Source of the DNA: Roseateles sp. SL47
GTDB taxonomy: Bacteria > Pseudomonadota > Gammaproteobacteria > Burkholderiales > Burkholderiaceae_C
Length of the DNA: 64,000 nucleotides
NCBI RefSeq assembly: GCF_026625885.1
Contig: NZ_CP113068.1
Coordinates: 5,828,001 to 5,892,000, forward strand
Reading direction: 5' to 3'
Shown: piece by piece, positions 58,356 to 64,000 of the stretch
Layout: every line of letters begins with the position of its first letter
How positions within the stretch are numbered: the stretch's first letter is position 1
The notes under the pieces: generated by a model
What the model saw: only the letters and a program-made list of their open reading frames with translations
The model's database searches: none
Told to the model about the DNA's origin: nothing
Translations under genes and position numbers: made by a program

Positions 58356-60641
58356 TCAGAGCTTCATGTCCATGGACACGCCCAGCCAGGTGCGCGTGCG
58401 GCGCTCCACATAGCCGTAGTCGCTCCCCACCGCGGTGAGCGTCTGCGTGTCCAACGGGGCCAGATTATTGGCCGAGAGCCGCATCGAGGTACTGGGGGAG
58501 AAAGTCCATTGTGCGAATAGATCCAGCGACCGGGTGCGCGAGGTCTCCAGCGTTTGCCGGTTGGTCTGGCGGGTGATGTAGCCGGGCGTGAAGCTCAGAT
58601 TGGCACCGGTGGTCAGCGGCAGGCCAGTGAAGCGGTAGTCGATGCCCAGGTTGCCCATCCAGGGCTGCTGCTGGTCCAGGCGGTTGTCCGGGCCGGACAC
58701 TGCCTTCACACGCGACCGGTAAACGCTCAGCGAGCTGCGCAGGTTGAGCGCCGTCTTCGGGTCGAACACCCAGGGCAGCAATTCACCCGCGCGGCCCTTC
58801 AGTTCCACCTCCACGCCCGAGGTCTGCGCACGGGAGAAGTTGGTGGGTCGCAGTACGTAACGGGGCACCGGCACCAGCGCCGACGCGGGTTCCAGCGTGG
58901 TGACGTTGCGGATCAGGTTGTTGATGTTGCGATGGAAGAAGCCCAGGCTGAAGAGCCCGCCGCCGGCCAGGTAATGCTCATACGCCACATCCAGGCCGGT
59001 GGCCAGCTCCGGCTTCAGGGCCGGGTTGCCAACGCGGTCGGGTGAGAGCTCGTCGTTGGTCTCGGTCTCCAGCTGGTATTTGCTGTTGAGGGTGTAGCGG
59101 CCCATCAGCTGGGTCAGCTCCGGCGCCTTGTAGCTGCGGGTGAGGCTGCCCCGGATGATGTCTTTGCCCTTGGGGTCGATCTTGTAGTTGAGGTGCCACA
59201 GCGGGGTGAGCACGCTGCTGACATTACGCACGTCCACATCAATGCCGCGGCTGGTGCTGACAATGCGTTCCTGGCGCAGGCCGAAGTAGGTGGACCACTG
59301 CGGGTTGATTTCCCATTCGTCCTGGATATAGAAGGCCTGGCGCTGGATACGGGCGCCGAAGTCCTCGCCGTTGAGCGAAGCCAGTTGGGGCTCCCCATCC
59401 ACCAGCGTGGTGCGGGTTTCCGTACGGCGGCGCCATTCCAGGTCCCAACCGACGGTCACGGTGTGATCGTCCCCCAGCAACTGGCTGTATTTGCCGGCCT
59501 GGGTGTAGCTGCGGTCCTTGTTGCCGCCCAAGGCGTCGATGGGCAGGTCCGGATCGTAGGTGTGGTTGTTGAAGCTGCTGCGCGCGTCCTGGATGCCCGC
59601 CTTCAGTTCCACCTTTTGCGTGTCGGTGAAGCGGTTGTTCCATTGCAGATTGCCGCGCAGCATCTGCCAGGTCCCGTCGTTGTCCGAATCCTGGTCGAGC
59701 TGCGGGGTGTTGTAGACCGCGTCCGGCCTGGTGCGGACATCAGTGCTCCACCAACCCTTCTGGGCAAAGCCCTGGAAGCTCAGGGTCTGGTCGTCATTGA
59801 TGCGCCAGTTCACGCGCGGCGAGCTGTTGAACCCATGCCCATAGTTCAGCTGGTTGCCATGCTGCGAGGCCACCACCGGCTGGTCGTTTTCATCGGTGCC
59901 GGGCCGCGCCGCATTCAAGACGCTGCGCGCGCGCCACTGAAAACCCGACAGCGGCAGCGAGAGTGACACCGGGCCCAGCCGCTCACCCAGAGTGAAGGTG
60001 GCATTGGCCACCGGATGGTCGTTGGTGTAGACCATGCCCAGGCGCAGGTCGCGCTGGCTGGCCCGAGGCGCTTCCTTCAGGATGATGTTGATGGCCCCCG
60101 CCACCGCCTGCGCGCTCTGGTCGGCGGTGGGGCCCTTGGTGACCTCGATGCGTTCCACCTGGGCAGGGTCCAGCTGGTCCAGCTTGAAGCCGGGAGGCGC
60201 AGGGTCGCCATTGAGGAGGATCAGCGTGTAACCCGACCCCAGCCCCCGCATGCGCGGCGACCCATCGGCCACATTCACCCCGGGCAAGCGCTTGAGCACA
60301 TCGGCCACGTTGGTGTCGCCGAATTTGTCCAGTTCCTCGCGGCCATAGATCTGCTTGGCCACCGGCGCGCGGCGACGGAGTTCGGTGTCACTCTGCTGGC
60401 GGCCTGTAATCTCGACCCGGTCCAGACGGCGTGACGGCGACTCCGCCCCGGGCGCACCCGTGACGTCCTGCGCCCGCGCGGGGGCTGACGACACCATCAG
60501 CAGGCCCAGCGCCGCCAGCAGCGGGACGCCACCAAGGCCGGTCGACAGGGGAGAAACAAACGAGCGGACCGGGGCCAGGCCACGGTCGAAAAGGCTGTGA
60601 TTCAAGCGGAGCTCCGCAGTGTGCAGTCGATAGAGACGCAT
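58356..60641 (-). CDS. TonB-dependent outer-membrane receptor
   Basis: 761 residues from the ATG at 60641, which has GGAGG seven bases before it. Signal peptide ending near SAPARAQ (about residue 58, unusually long), plug domain with KQIYGREELDKFGDTNVADVLKRLPGV and VERIEVTKGPTADQSAQAVAGAINI, then a 22-strand barrel ending in WLGVSMDMKL. Imports siderophores, cobalamin or similar large compounds. No transport or synthesis genes nearby tell the ligand. Last residue is Leu rather than the more usual Phe. Confidence 0.93.
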   Translation of the reverse strand: MRLYRLHTAELRLNHSLFDRGLAPVRSFVSPLSTGLGGVPLLAALGLLMVSSAPARAQDVTGAPGAESPSRRLDRVEITGRQQSDTELRRRAPVAKQIYGREELDKFGDTNVADVLKRLPGVNVADGSPRMRGLGSGYTLILLNGDPAPPGFKLDQLDPAQVERIEVTKGPTADQSAQAVAGAINIILKEAPRASQRDLRLGMVYTNDHPVANATFTLGERLGPVSLSLPLSGFQWRARSVLNAARPGTDENDQPVVASQHGNQLNYGHGFNSSPRVNWRINDDQTLSFQGFAQKGWWSTDVRTRPDAVYNTPQLDQDSDNDGTWQMLRGNLQWNNRFTDTQKVELKAGIQDARSSFNNHTYDPDLPIDALGGNKDRSYTQAGKYSQLLGDDHTVTVGWDLEWRRRTETRTTLVDGEPQLASLNGEDFGARIQRQAFYIQDEWEINPQWSTYFGLRQERIVSTSRGIDVDVRNVSSVLTPLWHLNYKIDPKGKDIIRGSLTRSYKAPELTQLMGRYTLNSKYQLETETNDELSPDRVGNPALKPELATGLDVAYEHYLAGGGLFSLGFFHRNINNLIRNVTTLEPASALVPVPRYVLRPTNFSRAQTSGVEVELKGRAGELLPWVFDPKTALNLRSSLSVYRSRVKAVSGPDNRLDQQQPWMGNLGIDYRFTGLPLTTGANLSFTPGYITRQTNRQTLETSRTRSLDLFAQWTFSPSTSMRLSANNLAPLDTQTLTAVGSDYGYVERRTRTWLGVSMDMKL

Positions 60642-60711
60642 GGCCGGCCTCCTACCCACCCCTCCCCTGCGCGGCCTCTGCTCTTGGGGCAGAGGGCCAC
60701 TCCTTCTGGGG

Positions 60712-60725
60712 GTCCGAGCTCGGAC
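60712..60725. promoter_or_regulatory. 14-bp palindrome upstream of the TonB receptor
   Basis: GTCCGAGCTCGGAC is a perfect palindrome 71 bp upstream of the receptor ATG. Between it and the gene lies a stem-loop (60673-60698, arms GGCCTCTGC and GCAGAGGGCC). It does not resemble a Fur box. Possibly an operator. Confidence 0.35.
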
Positions 60726-60851
60726 GACTGCCACGATGGGCGGATGATGGCAGGAATGTGTGACCGTGCTGAAGGTCAGTGGCATGCTTCAGACACAGCG
60801 CTTTGTCGAGTGCCGCTGCCGTGATTTTCTGGGCGGTTCGCTGGGGCCCCG

Positions 60852-60881
60852 GAAAGAGAAACGCCGCCCGTTGGGGCGGCG
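60852..60881 (-). terminator. Intrinsic terminator after tex
   Basis: GCCGCCC-GTTG-GGGCGGC (60863-60880), followed on the minus strand by GTTTCTCTTT. It lies 52 bp past the tex stop. Confidence 0.7.
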
Positions 60882-60932
60882 CTCAGGTCTCCCCAGCGGC
60901 GGAAGGCATCTCCGCCGGACTGGAGCCGGGTG

Positions 60933-63293
60933 TCAGCGCTTCAGCTTGGCGAACGCTGCGGCCATGGCATTGCCCACCGGCGCAGCTTGGCGATCCCCGC
61001 CACCCTGCCGGGCCCCGCCGCCCTGGCGTTCATTGCGGGCAGGCGGGCGGAAGCTGTTGTCCGGCTTGCTGCCGGCGCGCGGCGCCGGGGCCTCCAGCTT
61101 CATGGTCAGCGAGATGCGCTTGCGGGCCATGTCCACTTCCAGCACCTTCACCTTGACGATGTCGCCGGTCTTGACCACTTCGCGAGCGTCGTTGACGAAC
61201 TTGTTGGACAGCTGGCTCACATGCACCAGGCCGTCCTGATGCACCCCCAGATCGACAAAGGCACCGAACTGAGCCACGTTGGACACCGTGCCTTCCAGCA
61301 CCATGCCTTCCTTGAGGTCCTTCAGGTCTTCCACGCCGTCGTTGAAGCGCGCCACCTTGAAGTCCGGGCGCGGGTCACGACCCGGCTTTTCCAGCTCGGC
61401 GAGGATGTCCTTGACGGTGATGGCGCCAAAACGCTCGTCGGCAAAGGCTTCGGGCTTGAGCGTGCGGATGACGTCGCTCTTGCCCATCAGGTCATGGATG
61501 GGGCGCGACACCTGGGTCAGGATGCGTTGCACCACCGGATAGGTCTCGGGGTGGACGCCGCTCATGTCCAGCGGATTGTCGCCATCGCGGATGCGCAGGA
61601 AGCCGGCCGCCTGTTCAAAGGTCTTGGGGCCGAGGCCGCTCACATCCAGCAGTTGCTGACGGTTGCGGAAGGCGCCGTTGGCATCGCGCCAGCGCACGAT
61701 GGCATTGGCCACGCTGCCCGACAGGCCGGACACCCGCGACAGCAACGGTGCGGACGCCGTGTTCAGGTCCACCCCCACCGAGTTCACGCAGTCTTCCACC
61801 ACCGCATCCAGCGTGCGGGCGAGTTCACTCTGGTTGACATCGTGCTGATACTGCCCCACACCAATCGACTTGGGGTCGATCTTGACCAGCTCGGCCAGCG
61901 GATCCTGCAGGCGCCGGGCAATGGAAACGGCACCGCGCAACGACACGTCCAGCTCCGGCAATTCCTTGGAGGCGAACTCCGAGGCGGAATACACCGAGGC
62001 GCCGGCCTCGCTGACCACCACCTTCTGGATCTCGGCTGCGGGTGCGCCTTGCGCCTGGGACAGCATCTGCTGGATGCGCTTGATGAGGTCGGCGGCCAGC
62101 TTGTCGGTCTCGCGGGAGGCCGTGCCGTTGCCGATGGCGATCAGGTTCACCCCGTGGGTGGCGCACAGGCGACCGAGGGTGTGGATGGAACCTTCCCAAT
62201 CGCGCTTGGGTTCATGCGGATAGACCGTGGCGGTGTCCAGCACACGGCCGGTGTCGCTCACCACGGCCACCTTCACGCCGGTGCGGATGCCGGGGTCCAG
62301 GCCCATCACCACGCGCTTGCCGGCCGGTGCGGCCAGCAGCAGATCGCGCAGGTTCTCGGCGAAGACCTTGGTGGCCACCTTCTCGGCCTCCTCCCGCAGG
62401 CGCGAGAACAGGTCACGCTCCAGGCTGAGGGAGAGCTTGACCTTCCAGGTCCAGGCGATGGTCTTGCGCAGGAGGTCGTCGCAGGCGCGCTTGGTGTGCG
62501 TCCAACCCAGATGGCGGGCGATGCGGCCTTCGGCCATGGTCGGCTGGCCGGGGACCACTTCCTCATCCAGCACCAGCTTGGCATCCAGGAATTCCTGCGT
62601 GCGGCCACGGAAGACAGCCAGGGCCCGATGTGAGGGCACGGTGCGGATCGGTTCGGCGTAATCGAAATAGTCGCGGAACTTGGCGATGTCCGGATTGTTT
62701 TCGTCCTTGCCGTCCATCAGCTTGGACTTGAACAGACCTTCTTCCCACAGCCATTCACGCAGCTTGCCGATCAGCGCGGCGTCTTCGGCCCAGCGTTCGG
62801 ACAGGATGTCGCGAACGCCATCGAGCACCGCATAAGCGTCTGCGAATCCGGCCTCGGCGTTGAGGCATTTGGCGGCCTCCGCCATGGGGTCCAGCGTGGG
62901 GTCCGCAAACAGCTGATCCGCCAGCGGCTCCAGGCCGGCTTCGCGGGCGATCATGCCTTTGGTGCGGCGCTTGGGCTTGTAGGGCAGGTAGAGGTCTTCC
63001 AGCTCCTGCTTGGTGGGTGCAGCGGAGATGGCGGCGGCCAGTTCGGGCGTGAGTTTGCCCTGCTCTTCGATGCTTTTGAGCACTGCTTCGCGGCGCTCTT
63101 CCAGTTCACGCAGGTAGGCCAAGCGGACTTCGAGTTCACGCAGCTGGGCGTCGTCCAGGCCGTCGGTGGCTTCCTTGCGGTAACGCGCAATGAAGGGCAC
63201 GGTCGCTCCTCCATCCAGCAGTTCCACAGCGGCATTGACCTGTGCCGGGCGGACGTTCAGCTCGGCGGCAATCTGAAGAAGGATTTTGTCCAA
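60933..63293 (-). CDS. tex: Tex-family RNA-binding transcription accessory protein
   Basis: 786 residues from the TTG at 63293, where the homologous N-terminus [28 protein letters not shown] begins; the frame is open upstream to an ATG at 63464, but that part is repeat-derived and unlike any Tex. Order: Tex N-terminal domain (1-190), YqgF/RuvC-like domain (about 320-450, [17 protein letters not shown]), helix-hairpin-helix (about 490-560, [24 protein letters not shown]), S1 RNA-binding domain (about 650-720, [29 protein letters not shown]) and a basic Gly/Arg-rich tail. Confidence 0.95.
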   Translation of the reverse strand: MDKILLQIAAELNVRPAQVNAAVELLDGGATVPFIARYRKEATDGLDDAQLRELEVRLAYLRELEERREAVLKSIEEQGKLTPELAAAISAAPTKQELEDLYLPYKPKRRTKGMIAREAGLEPLADQLFADPTLDPMAEAAKCLNAEAGFADAYAVLDGVRDILSERWAEDAALIGKLREWLWEEGLFKSKLMDGKDENNPDIAKFRDYFDYAEPIRTVPSHRALAVFRGRTQEFLDAKLVLDEEVVPGQPTMAEGRIARHLGWTHTKRACDDLLRKTIAWTWKVKLSLSLERDLFSRLREEAEKVATKVFAENLRDLLLAAPAGKRVVMGLDPGIRTGVKVAVVSDTGRVLDTATVYPHEPKRDWEGSIHTLGRLCATHGVNLIAIGNGTASRETDKLAADLIKRIQQMLSQAQGAPAAEIQKVVVSEAGASVYSASEFASKELPELDVSLRGAVSIARRLQDPLAELVKIDPKSIGVGQYQHDVNQSELARTLDAVVEDCVNSVGVDLNTASAPLLSRVSGLSGSVANAIVRWRDANGAFRNRQQLLDVSGLGPKTFEQAAGFLRIRDGDNPLDMSGVHPETYPVVQRILTQVSRPIHDLMGKSDVIRTLKPEAFADERFGAITVKDILAELEKPGRDPRPDFKVARFNDGVEDLKDLKEGMVLEGTVSNVAQFGAFVDLGVHQDGLVHVSQLSNKFVNDAREVVKTGDIVKVKVLEVDMARKRISLTMKLEAPAPRAGSKPDNSFRPPARNERQGGGARQGGGDRQAAPVGNAMAAAFAKLKR

Positions 63294-63385
63294 GACAACT
63301 ACAGGCCCAGGGGCCAAAACAGCGAAACGGAAAGTATAGGGCCCCCGATGGACTCGCCTTGGGCGAGCCCATTCGCCCCGCTCTA

Positions 63386-63437
63386 CCGGATCGATCTCCC
63401 GGATCGATCTGCCGGATCGATCGCCCGGATCGATCTC
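63386..63437. repeat. 13-bp tandem repeat, four units
   Basis: CCGGATCGATCTC is repeated at 63386, 63399, 63412 and 63425 with only the last two positions varying. Each unit contains the self-complementary GATCGATC. It lies in the upstream region of tex, 93 bp before the preferred TTG start. Confidence 0.9.
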
Positions 63438-63460
63438 CGTATCGGCATGCGCCGGACCGG

Positions 63461-64000
63461 TCACCCAGTTTCAGGAGGGGCCGCCGCTCCCACACCGACC
63501 TCCTGCCCCCCCCCCTTGCCGACACGCAACACACGCTGCGCCCCGGCAATCGTTTCGGGCCGGTGCGCGATGACCAGCCGGGTGAGCGGGAGGCGCGCCA
63601 AAGCCGTCGTGATCTTTCGTTCCAGCTCCACGTCCAAATGGCTGGTGGCTTCGTCCATGGCCAGCAGGCGCGGCTGCTTGTAAATGGCCCTGGCGAGAAG
63701 AATTCGCTGCCGTTGCCCACCCGAGAGGCCGGCCCCAAGGTCACCCACCAGCGTCTGGTAGCCCATCGGCATGCCGACGATGTCTTCATGCACCTGCACC
63801 CAACGCGCGCTGGCTTGCACACGCTCCAAGTCCGGCTGCAAATCAAAAAATGAAATGTTCTCCGCAATGGACCCGGTCAGCAGCACATCCTCTTGCATCA
63901 CCGTCCCGACCACCCTTCGATAATTCCGTGCGCCGAGATGTCCGATCCGTTGTCCACCAAAAAGAACTTCACCCTCGCTCGGCTCCAGCAATCCCAAGGC
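63461..64000 (-). CDS. Peptidase-type ABC exporter, C-terminal ATPase part (truncated by window edge)
   Basis: The last 179 residues of a half-transporter whose start lies beyond the window. The part seen follows Walker [22 protein letters not shown]-loop [21 protein letters not shown], signature [17 protein letters not shown], Walker [17 protein letters not shown] and H-loop IAHRPETI. The wording matches exporters with an N-terminal C39 peptidase (colicin V or bacteriocin type). A run of ten Cs (63506-63515 on the plus strand) near the 3' end makes the last 19 residues prone to frameshifts. Confidence 0.88.
   Translation of the reverse strand, partial: ALGLLEPSEGEVLFGGQRIGHLGARNYRRVVGTVMQEDVLLTGSIAENISFFDLQPDLERVQASARWVQVHEDIVGMPMGYQTLVGDLGAGLSGGQRQRILLARAIYKQPRLLAMDEATSHLDVELERKITTALARLPLTRLVIAHRPETIAGAQRVLRVGKGGGQEVGVGAAAPPETG

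Noticed and set aside
60660..60932. Possible cobalamin riboswitch upstream of the TonB receptor (GCCACTG is present)
   Set aside because: The matching downstream box and the expected core elements are missing; a seven-base match is chance.
63294..63464. Upstream extension of tex from an ATG at 63464
   Set aside because: Encoded mostly by the 13-bp repeats and not similar to Tex; the family N-terminus begins right after the TTG at 63293.

Overview
The window reads as one stretch of core chromosome from a GC-rich betaproteobacterium of the order Burkholderiales, most likely near the Roseateles/Mitsuaria/Rubrivivax/Leptothrix group. The evidence is the gene order (tRNA-Leu, tig, clpP, clpX, lon; ilvB, ilvN, ilvC, pssA, leuA; thrS, infC, rpmI, rplT, pheS, pheT, ihfA, merR, tRNA-Pro), the DUF3619 and DUF3106 families, and strong third-position GC bias. 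I see no prophage, transposase, CRISPR array or integrated plasmid. The least conserved pieces are a HigBA-type toxin-antitoxin pair, a very large metallophosphoesterase, and several intergenic tandem repeats.

Layout, left to right. 1-3650: the 5' tip of etfB, murI, a UMF1-type MFS permease and higBA. 3651-4335: five leftward tRNA genes (Leu-UAA, Gly-GCC, Gly-GCC, Cys-GCA, Gly-GCC) with internal terminators. 4728-11017: the protein quality-control cluster lon, clpX, clpP, tig and tRNA-Leu(UAG). 11153-15476: an RND efflux pump and its adaptor, with a palindromic operator candidate upstream. 15655-18765: hpnC, hpnD, hpnE for squalene synthesis, then an IclR regulator, a small conserved-looking protein and the endopeptidase pbpG. 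21261-29554: branched-chain amino acid genes (two different types of leuA, ilvC, ilvN, ilvB) with pssA among them. 29891-32899: an ECF sigma factor operon with DUF3619, DUF3106, RDD and dgkA. 33050-36853: a PII protein, NAD synthetase and a GNAT-like protein. 36856-40166: a small unknown protein and the 997-residue metallophosphoesterase. 40468-43663: soluble and membrane-bound pyrophosphatases, divergently arranged. 43881-48424: a J-domain protein and an MCE/ABC lipid transport operon. 48792-56937: the translation operon from the thrS leader to tRNA-Pro. 57216-64000: a patatin-like lipase, a TonB-dependent receptor, tex and the C-terminal end of a peptidase-type ABC exporter.

The most rewarding features are regulatory. 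Upstream of thrS lies a 12-codon peptide with six threonines, followed by a strong intrinsic terminator. Upstream of the second leuA lies an 18-codon peptide with four consecutive leucine codons, followed by a terminator-like hairpin; its promoter is placed so that the transcript should start almost at the peptide's ATG. Both look like ribosome-mediated attenuators. ilvB has a weaker candidate, and a terminator also stands between rplT and pheS.

Other points worth checking: hpnE has its natural ATGA start in a different frame from the gene, fixable by one base in a C6 run; a perfect 27-bp inverted repeat lies between the two pyrophosphatase genes; 10-, 12-, 13- and 14-bp-period tandem repeats recur in intergenic DNA. 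I could not run searches, alignments or RNA folding; all family assignments come from reading motifs.
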